Source of the DNA: Candidatus Poribacteria bacterium | Lineage (GTDB): Bacteria > Poribacteria > WGA-4E > WGA-3G | Assembly: GCA_022821495.1 (NCBI GenBank) | Contig: JAJEDN010000016.1 | Location: 1-64,000, forward strand | DNA: 64,000 nucleotides | Direction: 5' to 3' | Shown: positions 27,588-35,156 of the stretch, piece after piece | Position numbering within the stretch: position 1 is the first letter of the stretch | Layout: every line of letters begins with the position of its first letter | Notes under the pieces: model-generated | Seen by the model: only the letters and a program-made list of their open reading frames with translations | Told to the model about the DNA's origin: nothing | The model's database searches: none | Program-made: the position numbers and the translations under genes

Positions 27588-28370
27588 ATGTTACCATTTG
27601 TTCTTAAAATCGCAGACCGGCCCGTAGAACGGTTACAGCGTATCAGTGATGAAAATCAACGGATTGATGTTAATGTGCAGGTTGAACTTTACTCGCGAGA
27701 AATTAATCGCGCCGATATAACGCGTACACCAGAGTCTCGGCGGTTAAGTCAGTTAATCTTGCACGAAGCCACTGAGAACGCTTATGCGACTTTTACGACC
27801 TTCCTCCAAAATAGCGCGGAACCCGAAAATTTTCTGCCGCTTGAACGCCTCTCACAACATCCATGTCGGCACTACGCGTTGATTCTCTCCGCATCCCGTT
27901 CTCATGAACTCTCTGAAATCTGTCAGATGCAGCCTGATACAAACGCCTCCGTTTTTCACTATCGAGGATTTGAGATAGCAATCAAGCCGCGCAGATATAT
28001 TTTGGATACTGCTGCTTATTTGGTGGCACCTGATAAATATACCCTTTTTATACGACAGGTACGGGAAGAGAATACCATTCGGGTTTATCGGAGTGATTTC
28101 ATTAACCTCACTCAGAATTCACCGCCACCCTTTAAACTGGATACCCACGATATAATTGAGAATCTGCAGCTGGAGTTTGTGGAAGAAGGCGAGCGAAATT
28201 TACCGATAGAGCAGCTACTCATGTTCCCACCAAGTGCTGAAGAAACAAACTCTCCCCGTCTTGTTAAGTGTCCTGAGTGTGGAGGTCGCGTGCGCCGGCT
28301 CGGTAGAGAAGCGGAGTTCTGCCTTGAATGCGATTGGGACAACCTGCCACCCCTAAAACATCCACGATAA
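27588..28370 (+). CDS. Uncharacterised protein with C-terminal zinc ribbon
   Basis: This 260-residue protein is not one I recognise. Residues 1-225 look like a mixed alpha/beta soluble domain with no signal peptide. The last 35 residues form a four-cysteine zinc ribbon, CPECGGRVRRLG then FCLECDWDNLPP. Zinc ribbons bind nucleic acid or proteins. It is preceded by its own promoter and converges on the PAP2-like gene. The coding signal is good, with a single ATG and no competing frame. Confidence 0.65.
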   Translation: MLPFVLKIADRPVERLQRISDENQRIDVNVQVELYSREINRADITRTPESRRLSQLILHEATENAYATFTTFLQNSAEPENFLPLERLSQHPCRHYALILSASRSHELSEICQMQPDTNASVFHYRGFEIAIKPRRYILDTAAYLVAPDKYTLFIRQVREENTIRVYRSDFINLTQNSPPPFKLDTHDIIENLQLEFVEEGERNLPIEQLLMFPPSAEETNSPRLVKCPECGGRVRRLGREAEFCLECDWDNLPPLKHPR

Positions 28371-28417
28371 CTTACCGAAACCATCGGCAGATTTCCCGCG
28401 GAAACCGTCAGGTACGC

Positions 28418-29050
28418 TTATGGAAAGCCGAACGCCAAAAGCCGAAAGCCATTTTGTGCCATATACAGAACAATTACCGTGGTGCTGACAGCAAGTACCG
28501 CGCCGACGACGGTTTGGAGAAGCGTGTGCCGTTTTCGGTAAACGCGTGCCCAAGAAATCAACGGAATTAATAAGAATAACCATCCGAATTGCGGATTAAC
28601 GAGCATAACAAGAACGGTAACACATCCCGTGGTAACGCTGCTGTGAAAACTAATTTTCCAGATTGGGGTAATTGCGGAAAAGATAACACTGTTCGCGATG
28701 TAGGCAATTCCTGCCCAAACGATTTCACGGGCTGCACCGAGTTGGTGAAGTAAAACAGTGCCGACAATCATACTGATGAGCGTACAGCATAATGGGAGGA
28801 GTCGTTCCTCTCTATTCTGCAAATGAAAGTCGCTGACTCTGGCGGATCGGACCATTAATGCTATTGATAGCACCGGCAGCACCGTAATAAACACAGCGAC
28901 AATCGCTAACCAGCGGAGTGCGTCTTGGGGGTCCGCATATTTTTGGACAACGCCGACAGCAGTTGCAATCGGCACCAAAAATGGGCTAAACAGGACAGAA
29001 GTCCCCCATGCAATGCCTGCCGGAATTGTCGATAACTTGCTACGCGTCAT
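28418..29050 (-). CDS. PAP2-like phosphatase-family membrane protein
   Basis: This 210-residue integral membrane protein has about five or six helices. It carries remnants of the PAP2 signature: SFHSSVTTGC near residue 134 and RVYRKRHTLLQTVVGA near 170, matching the S-x-H-S and R-x5-H blocks. PAP2 enzymes dephosphorylate lipid phosphates. The ATG at 29050 is three bases past the stop of the peroxiredoxin gene, so the two are co-transcribed and probably coupled. The first motif (K-x6-RP) is not obvious, so activity is uncertain. Confidence 0.65.
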   Translation of the reverse strand: MTRSKLSTIPAGIAWGTSVLFSPFLVPIATAVGVVQKYADPQDALRWLAIVAVFITVLPVLSIALMVRSARVSDFHLQNREERLLPLCCTLISMIVGTVLLHQLGAAREIVWAGIAYIANSVIFSAITPIWKISFHSSVTTGCVTVLVMLVNPQFGWLFLLIPLISWARVYRKRHTLLQTVVGAVLAVSTTVIVLYMAQNGFRLLAFGFP

Positions 29051-29053
29051 CAA

Positions 29054-30064
29054 TTAATTTGATGTTTCTAAGGTTTTGAAAAAATTGACTAAGTCGGATC
29101 CATGGGTACTCGCATTGACCGATTTATCAATTTCCACAATCTTCCCTGCTTTATCAATGATAATGGCTATTCGTTGGATTTTGCCATCTGAGGCATCCGT
29201 CGCGCCGTACAGAAGTGACAGATTACGTCCAGCGTCTACCAAAAGCGGGAAATTCAACTGATTTTCTTCCGAAAATTTCTGACGCGAGTCCGCGTCATTG
29301 TGGGTGATCCCAAAAATCTGGGCATCGTATTTTGCGAAACTACTCGACTCATCACGGAGCGAGCAAACTTGCGCCGTTCAGCCACGTCCGAAGTCGCGCG
29401 GATAAAACGATAACACGACATTCTTTTTCTGGGTTAACTCGCTGAGTTGATGAACTTCGCCGGCACTATCAGTGGCAATGAAATCTGGAGCGGGTTGCCC
29501 AACTTCTATCTTCGGGAGTACCTTCTTAAGCAAGGCGACGACATCTTCGCCGTGCGTTTTGACCTTGACCTCTTCATCGATGGCGCGGATATACCCCGCT
29601 TTATCAATGATAAAGGTTGTCCGATTTGAAGCGTTGAACCTTTCCATGATACCGCTATACTGCTTACTCACTTCAAATTCAGTGTCGGCTAAGAGTGAAA
29701 ACCCGAATTTCTGTTCTTCCCTAAACCGTTTATGCGAATCAACATCGTCAACACTGACACCGAAGAGCACACTCTCGGTTGCTTCTATATCGCTCAAATT
29801 ATCACGGAGCGAGCAAAGTTCGGCTGTTCAGCCACCTGTGAAATCTTTCGGATAAAAAGCGAGGACGACATTCTTTTTGCCTAAATAATCGCTGAGGTTT
29901 CGCTCAACGCCTTCTTCATCTTTCAGTGTAAAATCTGGGGCGATCATGCCTACTTTTAACATATCTGGAGTTGTCACTGCCTCCTCCCCTGAAGCTACTG
30001 CAATCAAAATGGCTGTCGTGAGGATAACAGCCAAGACACTTGCATTAAGCCGCGTTTGAAACAT
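29054..30064 (-). CDS. Tandem Bcp-type peroxiredoxin with two in-frame UGA (selenocysteine) codons
   Basis: One frame of 336 codons carries two internal TGAs, at 29828-29830 (codon 79) and 29378-29380 (codon 229), and ends at TAA 29054-29056. The N-terminus has a signal peptide (about residues 6-26). Domain 1 has [16 protein letters not shown] then [20 protein letters not shown]. Domain 2 has [19 protein letters not shown] then [20 protein letters not shown]. Each U sits at the peroxidatic cysteine, with the resolving Cys five residues on, as in Bcp-type peroxiredoxins. Normal reading would give three fragments, two without a start or ribosome site. TGA serves as a plain stop elsewhere in the window. 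GGAGG lies nine bases from the ATG and a consensus promoter lies upstream. The likely role is export and reduction of peroxides. Pairs of nonsense mutations in a pseudogene are the alternative. Confidence 0.88.
29341..29365 (-). promoter_or_regulatory. SECIS-like hairpin after the second UGA
   Basis: In the mRNA, UGCUCG-CUC pairs with GAG-U-CGAGUA around the loop CGUGAU. That makes nine pairs with one bulged U. The loop begins 21 bases after the UGA, within the range of bacterial SECIS elements, and contains GU. Confidence 0.6.
29790..29812 (-). promoter_or_regulatory. SECIS-like hairpin after the first UGA
   Basis: UCGCUC pairs perfectly with GAGCGA around an 11-base loop starting CGUGAU. 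The loop begins 21 bases after the UGA, exactly as at the second site. The 5' arm is the same as at the second site but the 3' arm differs and still pairs. Confidence 0.6.
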
Positions 30065-30104
30065 CGCGCTATGCCTCCATTATCAATACATTCATTACTT
30101 AATC

Positions 30105-30218
30105 AATACCTACGCAAACCCTGCGTTGGTGAGGTTTACAACTGGGGCGACCCTTTACTGGGAAGGGGTGCCAGTTGTCCGTGATACGTAAGACTTTGTA
30201 GAAAAATTGCGTAAGTGC
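30105..30218. repeat. Family B-like repeat in the leader of the selenoprotein gene
   Basis: The ends CCTACGCAAA and ATTGCGTAAGTG are inverted copies, like those at 32430 and 33454. Internal sequence is unrelated. It lies between the promoter and start codon of the peroxiredoxin gene. Confidence 0.45.
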
Positions 30219-30228
30219 TATTAATGAA

Positions 30229-30257
30229 ATTATACGCTATTTTCTTCTGTGTGTCAA
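30229..30257 (-). promoter_or_regulatory. Perfect consensus promoter for the peroxiredoxin-PAP2 operon
   Basis: On the minus strand, TTGACA (30257-30252), 17 bases, then TATAAT (30234-30229). The leader to ATG 30064 is about 160 bases. Confidence 0.8.
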
Positions 30258-30296
30258 GCCAATTGGTATCAAGATTGAGGCTACAAGAGCGTGTTG

Positions 30297-31160
30297 TTAC
30301 TTTGAAATAACACCCTGTTCTTCAAGCCATGTTTTCAAAGGAACATCTCCGTCCTTCGGTGAAAAATGTCCATTAGCATTCATTCCACCACCGAGCAGCT
30401 GCTGTCGAATCGGATCATTCCGATCGAACATCTCTTGCGGAATCGTCATGTCATCCTTGCTACGTAGCCATCGGTAGCCGTATCCATAGAAGAGTCCTTT
30501 ACGCGTGATGTCAGAATCATTTTCGCTGCGGGCGTGCCAGATACGACGGTCAAAGAAAACCGCATCACCCGCTTTGCAACAGACAGGCGTTGCGCCTTCC
30601 GGCATTGAACCGTCTGCTGGACGTTCCAGCTTATCCCACAGATGGCTTCCCGGAATCACATAAAAATTGCCGCGCCCCGTTTCGGAGCAATCAGAAAGCC
30701 AATAAACAACTTTGATGGAGAGACGAGGTCGCGGTGAACTTTCGATCTCAATGTTAACGCGTCCGCTGTCTTGATGCCAACCGAGTGGGGCGGATTTACC
30801 GCGAACCGCGTCCGGACGTGGCGGCGTGATAATGAAGTGGCTGTGGTAAGAGTAGATGTTCCAGCCTAAGATACCCCACACTTTCGGGAACGTTTTATGC
30901 CAATCCAAAATATTTACAAAAATCTGATCTCTGCCGAGGAAATTCGGGTAGAAAAAGTTGCTATGCTCCGTCATCTGATTTTTGGTATAGGGATCATAAC
31001 CCGCATCAAGATGGTTCTGGTAGATGCTATCCACCCGTGCTTCAAGGCGTTCAACAAGGTCTAACGGGAGCGCGTTTTCAACGGTGAAATATCCATCGTT
31101 ATTGAGACTGTTGCGCTGTTCATCAGTTATCTGGTGTTGTAGATGTTTTTCGTCAAGCAT
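30297..31160 (-). CDS. PhyH family dioxygenase
   Basis: This 287-residue Fe(II)/2-oxoglutarate oxygenase has a canonical metal site: HQD in LGWHQDSGRVN (about residue 135), the distal His in RRIWHARSEN, and an Arg in the following strand. The NFYVIPGSHLW segment is typical of PhyH. I chose ATG 31160, which has GGAG nine bases upstream, over a TTG five codons earlier. It lies 89 bases downstream of a Gfo/Idh/MocA gene on the same strand, so both may serve one catabolic pathway. The substrate is unknown. Confidence 0.9.
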   Translation of the reverse strand: MLDEKHLQHQITDEQRNSLNNDGYFTVENALPLDLVERLEARVDSIYQNHLDAGYDPYTKNQMTEHSNFFYPNFLGRDQIFVNILDWHKTFPKVWGILGWNIYSYHSHFIITPPRPDAVRGKSAPLGWHQDSGRVNIEIESSPRPRLSIKVVYWLSDCSETGRGNFYVIPGSHLWDKLERPADGSMPEGATPVCCKAGDAVFFDRRIWHARSENDSDITRKGLFYGYGYRWLRSKDDMTIPQEMFDRNDPIRQQLLGGGMNANGHFSPKDGDVPLKTWLEEQGVISK

Positions 31161-31197
31161 ATATCCAATCTCCAATTAATTGCGGAAATGCTGCATC

Positions 31198-31223
31198 GTA
31201 GCATAGGCTGTTAGCCTGTGCCT
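31198..31223. repeat. Palindromic GTAGCATAGGCTGTTAGCCTG module
   Basis: CATAGGCTGTTAGCCTGTG forms a stem-loop and recurs inside the family B element at 32454-32480. Confidence 0.5.
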
Positions 31224-31249
31224 CTTTCTCGAAAATTGAGTCCATCAAA

Positions 31250-32203
31250 TTAATCGGGTAAAGGCCCTTCTATCTGATCCACGAGATGAATGGAGTGGAT
31301 AACATCACGGAGGTCTGTAAGCGGAACTGTCCGATTGCGGACGCTGTCAACGAAATGTTGATGCATGGTCAGCACACCTTCATAACTCGGTGAGTCGCGC
31401 TGATCTACGCCATCGACTTCCCAACCGCCCATAACGTTCCTATTATTATCTTCATAAATTTCGATTTCTTCGGGAATCTTCATGTAGCAACCGATGCCGA
31501 CGCCATGTAATTCGGAGCGTAGCACGCGCCCACCCGATGCCCGACTTCCAAAGAGTACACCTGTGACGTTATTATCGAATCGGACGAAAGCAGTGTAAAA
31601 GTTGCGCTGTTCCGCGCCGAAAGTGTCGCGATGCGCCGTGACTTCCACCGGTTCGCCACCTGCCATATACCGGAGCAGATCGACGACGTGGCAGACATCG
31701 TTCCAAAGCGTCGTCGTAAATTCCCGATTCCCGCCCAACATCTGCTTGTTAAAAGTGGTGACGGCTAATGTAACGGGTCCCTTTTCGGTAACACGCCGCA
31801 TGGCTTCGCGTGTAACAGCGGCGTATCTGCGCTGGAACCCTACCATGCAATAGACATCATTCGCGACCGCTGCCTCAAGGAGTTGCTGCGTTTCATCGCT
31901 ATTCGCACCGGGTGGCTTCTCGATAAACAGATGCTTGCCAGCGTTGAGGCAATCCAAAGCGGGTTGCAAAATCCACTTCTCGTTCATCACACAGTAGACA
32001 ACATCTAAGTCCAAGGTATCTAACATCTTCCGGTGATCTGTGAACGTATGCGGGAACTCGTATTTCTGGGCAACTTGTGCGAGTTTCTCTTCATCTAATT
32101 CACAGGCTGCGAGCATTTCAACATCGTCTTCTAACCGATTTACGCTTGGATAATGCGCGCCTTGACTCCGTCCACCGGCACCGATAAATCCTGCTTTAAA
32201 CAT
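31250..32203 (-). CDS. Gfo/Idh/MocA family oxidoreductase
   Basis: This 317-residue NAD(P)-dependent dehydrogenase has the N-terminal Rossmann motif KAGFIGAGGRSQGAH. The family segment FIEKPPGANSDET (about residues 92-104) holds the catalytic-site EKP. The central WNDVCHVVDLLRYMAGGEP matches the substrate-site Asp/His region. Members oxidise sugars, inositols and related polyols. It is followed on the same strand by a PhyH gene. No signal peptide is visible. The length is slightly short for the family but complete. Confidence 0.93.
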   Translation of the reverse strand: MFKAGFIGAGGRSQGAHYPSVNRLEDDVEMLAACELDEEKLAQVAQKYEFPHTFTDHRKMLDTLDLDVVYCVMNEKWILQPALDCLNAGKHLFIEKPPGANSDETQQLLEAAVANDVYCMVGFQRRYAAVTREAMRRVTEKGPVTLAVTTFNKQMLGGNREFTTTLWNDVCHVVDLLRYMAGGEPVEVTAHRDTFGAEQRNFYTAFVRFDNNVTGVLFGSRASGGRVLRSELHGVGIGCYMKIPEEIEIYEDNNRNVMGGWEVDGVDQRDSPSYEGVLTMHQHFVDSVRNRTVPLTDLRDVIHSIHLVDQIEGPLPD

Positions 32204-32429
32204 TACGGATTCTCTCCTCCATCTCAGTGTTCGCTAAATTCTGTCTGTGAAGTGTCCATACTTTAGCAAAAAATTAAGTCAATTGCAAGAAAATTTTTCG
32301 ATAAAAAAGCTGGGTGGAACGTTCACAGTATGCTGAAAAGCTGTTCCTGATTGCTGGCAATTGAGAAAACGAATGCGTAGGTTTAAAAAATTGAATTTTC
32401 TTAATATTTTGTGGTATTCTTAACATTAC

Positions 32430-32550
32430 TAGGACTTACGCATGCTGTTCTTTTGTAGCATAGGCTGTTAGCCTGTGGCACTATAACCCTGTGTTTTCCG
32501 AAAAATCTCAGCGAACAGAAGGGACTACAGTCAAATTTGTGTAAGTCCTG
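32430..32550. repeat. MITE-like repeat, family B copy 1
   Basis: The terminal inverted repeats are TAGGACTTACGCATG and TTTGTGTAAGTCCTGA. The interior contains the GCATAGGCTGTTAGCCTGTG stem-loop shared with 31198-31223. Confidence 0.75.
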
Positions 32551-32618
32551 ATTACATTAATTTTTAGGCAATCAGTGCATTGTCCTATTTCATAGCGCAA
32601 CTTGATAAGGAGAAACTC

Positions 32619-33443
32619 ATGCCAGTTTTTGATGCAGAAGCCTTAGAATTTTGGGAAGAGAACGGCTATGTTGTTGTACCCGAAGCGGTGCCACCTGAGA
32701 ATTGCCGAGCCGCGGAACAAGCCGTCTGGGATTTTCTTGAGATGGATGGCGACGATCCTGACAGTTGGTATCCTGACCCACCACGCCGGAGTATTATGGT
32801 GGAAATTTATCAGCACCAAGCCTTATGGAATAACCGCCAATACCCGCGCGTCCATCAGGCGTTCTCAGAGATTTGGAGCAACGATAAACTCTGGGTCAGT
32901 TTTGATCGGGCGAGCATGAATCCGCCTGAACGTCCAGAGTGGAAATTCACGGGGCCTTATCTCCATTGGGATATGTCATTAGACGATATGCCGGTGCGGT
33001 TAAAAGTACAAGGTGTACTCTATCTGGCGGATACCCCGGGTAACCAAGGCGCGTTTACCTGTATCCCAGGTTTCCATCGGAAGTTGGAATCGTGGTTGAA
33101 CGACCTTCCTGAGGATGCGAACCCGCGGGAAGTGGTCCGAGACTACCAAGCGGAAGCGGTACCCGTTGCTGGGAAAGCGGGTGATTTGGTTATCTGGCAT
33201 AGCGCACTACCGCACGGCAGTAGTCCGAACTCCGCTGAACGCCCGCGGATGGCGCAGTACATCACGATGTCACCAGCACCGGATGGCGGCAAAGCGACAA
33301 GCGAAGGCCGTGTTAAAGGGTGGCGCGAGCGGCTAACAGGACTCGGTAAAGAGGCGAAAGAGAAGGAGCATCTCCAGGGTAAGACAGCCGAGTTGACCCC
33401 TTTAGGAAAGAAACTCCTCGGACTTGAACCGTGGGTTGCATAA
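32619..33443 (+). CDS. PhyH family dioxygenase
   Basis: This 274-residue Fe(II)/2-oxoglutarate oxygenase has HWD in PYLHWDMSLDDMP (about residue 112) and a distal His in WHSALPHGSSPN. An Arg follows in RPRMAQY. ATG 32619 has AAGGAG six bases upstream; the frame extends back to a TTG at 32580 with no ribosome site. It closely resembles the PhyH protein at 5338-6117 in the MDGDDPDSW segment. The C-terminal 50 residues (EGRVKGWRERLTGLGKEAK) are basic and absent from that relative. The substrate is unknown. Confidence 0.9.
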   Translation: MPVFDAEALEFWEENGYVVVPEAVPPENCRAAEQAVWDFLEMDGDDPDSWYPDPPRRSIMVEIYQHQALWNNRQYPRVHQAFSEIWSNDKLWVSFDRASMNPPERPEWKFTGPYLHWDMSLDDMPVRLKVQGVLYLADTPGNQGAFTCIPGFHRKLESWLNDLPEDANPREVVRDYQAEAVPVAGKAGDLVIWHSALPHGSSPNSAERPRMAQYITMSPAPDGGKATSEGRVKGWRERLTGLGKEAKEKEHLQGKTAELTPLGKKLLGLEPWVA

Positions 33444-33453
33444 TACGTCTCTG

Positions 33454-33581
33454 TATAGGATTTACGCAAATTTAGCACGCCATGGTAGATAACCCCCTAA
33501 ATCCCCCTTATCAGGGGGACTTTAAGCACTGCAGGCGGGGTTTGAAACCCCGCCTGCAAGGGGGACTGCGTAGGTCCTATA
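33454..33581. repeat. MITE-like repeat, family B copy 2
   Basis: The ends TATAGGATTTACGCA and TGCGTAGGTCCTATA are inverted repeats. Internal blocks are CCCCCTAAATCCCCCTTATC and the hairpin GCAGGCGGGGTTTGAAACCC. The reverse complement of the copy at 50396 aligns with it. Confidence 0.8.
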
Positions 33582-33651
33582 GTTAGTAAATAAGGTGGGT
33601 GCTTGGGACCACTCGCCGGTGTGCAGCTGATGCATGAAGGAGGTCACTCTC

Positions 33652-34950
33652 ATGTCGGATTTATTGGCAGCACGCGCACAGATGGCGATGTCACTGGCGT
33701 TTCACATCATTTTCGCAGTCGTCGGCATAGCGATGCCGCTGCTGATGGTAATTGCGGAAGGGCTGTGGCTCAAAACGCGAGAAGAGGTCTATCTGACGCT
33801 GGCGAAGCAGTGGGCGAAAGGGACTGCCATCATGTTCGCCGTCGGCGCTGTCTCTGGGACTGTTCTCTCTTTTGAGCTCGGCTTATTGTGGCCCAATTTC
33901 ATGGCTTACGCCGGTCCTATCATCGGGATGCCGTTTTCGTTGGAAGGGTTCGCTTTCTTCCTTGAGGCAATCTTCTTGGGGCTTTACCTTTATGGTTGGG
34001 ACCGCATCCCAAAATACGCACACTATTTTGCAGGGATGATGGTGTTACTCGGCGGCACATTTTCTGGCATCTTTGTTGTTACCGCGAACGCATGGATGAA
34101 CACACCTGCCGGTTTTTCAATCGTCAATGGTGAGGTAACAAACGTTGATCCAATTGCGGCAATGTTAAACCCTTCCTCGTTCAGCCAAGCACTTCACATG
34201 ACCATCGCCGCCTTTCTATCAGTCGGGTTTGCGGTAGCAGGTATCCACGCCTATTTCCTGCGCCGCGACCCCGATAATCTATTCCATCGTCGGGCATTTG
34301 CTATTGCTTTGAGTGTTGGCGGTGTGTTCGCACTCCTCCAGCCGATTTCGGGGGACATCAGTGCCAAACGGCTCGCGAAATACCAACCTATCAAACTCGC
34401 AGCGATGGAGGCACAATGGGAGACGGAACGCGGCGCCCCATTACGTATCGGCGGGATTCCGGACGAAGAGGCTGAAGTCACCCGATATGCGATCGAGATT
34501 CCGAAGGCACTCAGTTTCCTTACACATTTTGATTTCAACGCGGAGATAATGGGACTGAAGGACGTTCCGCGAGAAAATCGTCCACCTGTGGCGATCGTGC
34601 ACTATGCGTTTCAAATTATGGTCGCGTGTGGAATTGTCCTGATTACTGCTGGCATTCTTGGCGGTTGGCTTGCCTGGCGACACAAAAGGCTGCCAACCCA
34701 ACGCTGGTACCTCCGGTTCGTCACGTGCTGCGCACCGCTCGGATTTATCGCAATTGAAGCCGGTTGGACAGTCACAGAAGTCGGGCGGCAGCCGTGGGTT
34801 ATCTACAATATCATGCGCACAGCAGATGCGGTGACCCCGATGCCAAACCTTGTTATACCCTTTATCAGTTTTACCGTTCTTTACATTTTCCTCTCAGTTA
34901 TTGTTGTTGTCCTATTACGCCGTCATATCTTCCAGAGTCCGCGCTTATAG
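33652..34950 (+). CDS. cydA: Cytochrome bd ubiquinol oxidase subunit I
   Basis: This 432-residue membrane protein of about nine helices is CydA with a short Q-loop. Haem ligands are visible: His in MSLAFHIIFAVVG (b595), His in SQALHMTIAAF (b558) and Met in FQIMVACGI. Also present are the GFAFFLEAIFLGLYLYGWD Glu pair and the quinol-site GRQPWVIYNIMRT. Cytochrome bd reduces oxygen to water with high affinity. ATG 33652 has a full AAGGAGGT seven bases upstream; the ATG at 33634 lies before this site and is rejected. The subunit II gene follows after 206 bases. Confidence 0.95.
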   Translation: MSDLLAARAQMAMSLAFHIIFAVVGIAMPLLMVIAEGLWLKTREEVYLTLAKQWAKGTAIMFAVGAVSGTVLSFELGLLWPNFMAYAGPIIGMPFSLEGFAFFLEAIFLGLYLYGWDRIPKYAHYFAGMMVLLGGTFSGIFVVTANAWMNTPAGFSIVNGEVTNVDPIAAMLNPSSFSQALHMTIAAFLSVGFAVAGIHAYFLRRDPDNLFHRRAFAIALSVGGVFALLQPISGDISAKRLAKYQPIKLAAMEAQWETERGAPLRIGGIPDEEAEVTRYAIEIPKALSFLTHFDFNAEIMGLKDVPRENRPPVAIVHYAFQIMVACGIVLITAGILGGWLAWRHKRLPTQRWYLRFVTCCAPLGFIAIEAGWTVTEVGRQPWVIYNIMRTADAVTPMPNLVIPFISFTVLYIFLSVIVVVLLRRHIFQSPRL

Positions 34951-34965
34951 GTTCGCTGTTATTAT

Positions 34966-34985
34966 TCAGAACTTACGCAAGATAG
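34966..34985. repeat. Solo family B end
   Basis: CAGAACTTACGCAAGATAGG matches one family B terminus. No partner end is seen before cydB. Confidence 0.4.
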
Positions 34986-35034
34986 GTTCATTTACTTGCA
35001 GGATTGGAAGTGTTTTTGCTTGGGTGTTCCCCTA

Positions 35035-35097
35035 GGAAGGTTGGAAGTGTGGCAGAGGTTCCATCATCGTTCCATTCTTCCACACTTCCATCCTTTC
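35035..35097. repeat. Long hairpin between cydA and cydB
   Basis: GGAAGGTTGGAAGTGTGG pairs with CCACACTTCCATCCTTTC at 16 of 18 positions. It is related to the hairpin at 12916-12966. It could act as a partial terminator or mRNA stability element between the two oxidase genes. Confidence 0.5.
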
Positions 35098-35156
35098 AGG
35101 GCATTTTGGGAGATAAAATTTAATGTTGAAAGTTGCTAAGAGGTGGAGAATGTCCT

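Noticed and set aside
29054-29797. Separate short peroxiredoxin fragments as independent genes or a decayed pseudogene
   Set aside because: The fragments share one frame, the TGAs fall exactly on the catalytic residue of each domain, hairpins follow both, and there is no other frame damage.
29828-29830. Reassignment of TGA to another amino acid (genetic code 4 or 25)
   Set aside because: Many other genes in the window end at TGA in the expected place (for example those ending at 40178 and 61997), so TGA is a normal stop here.
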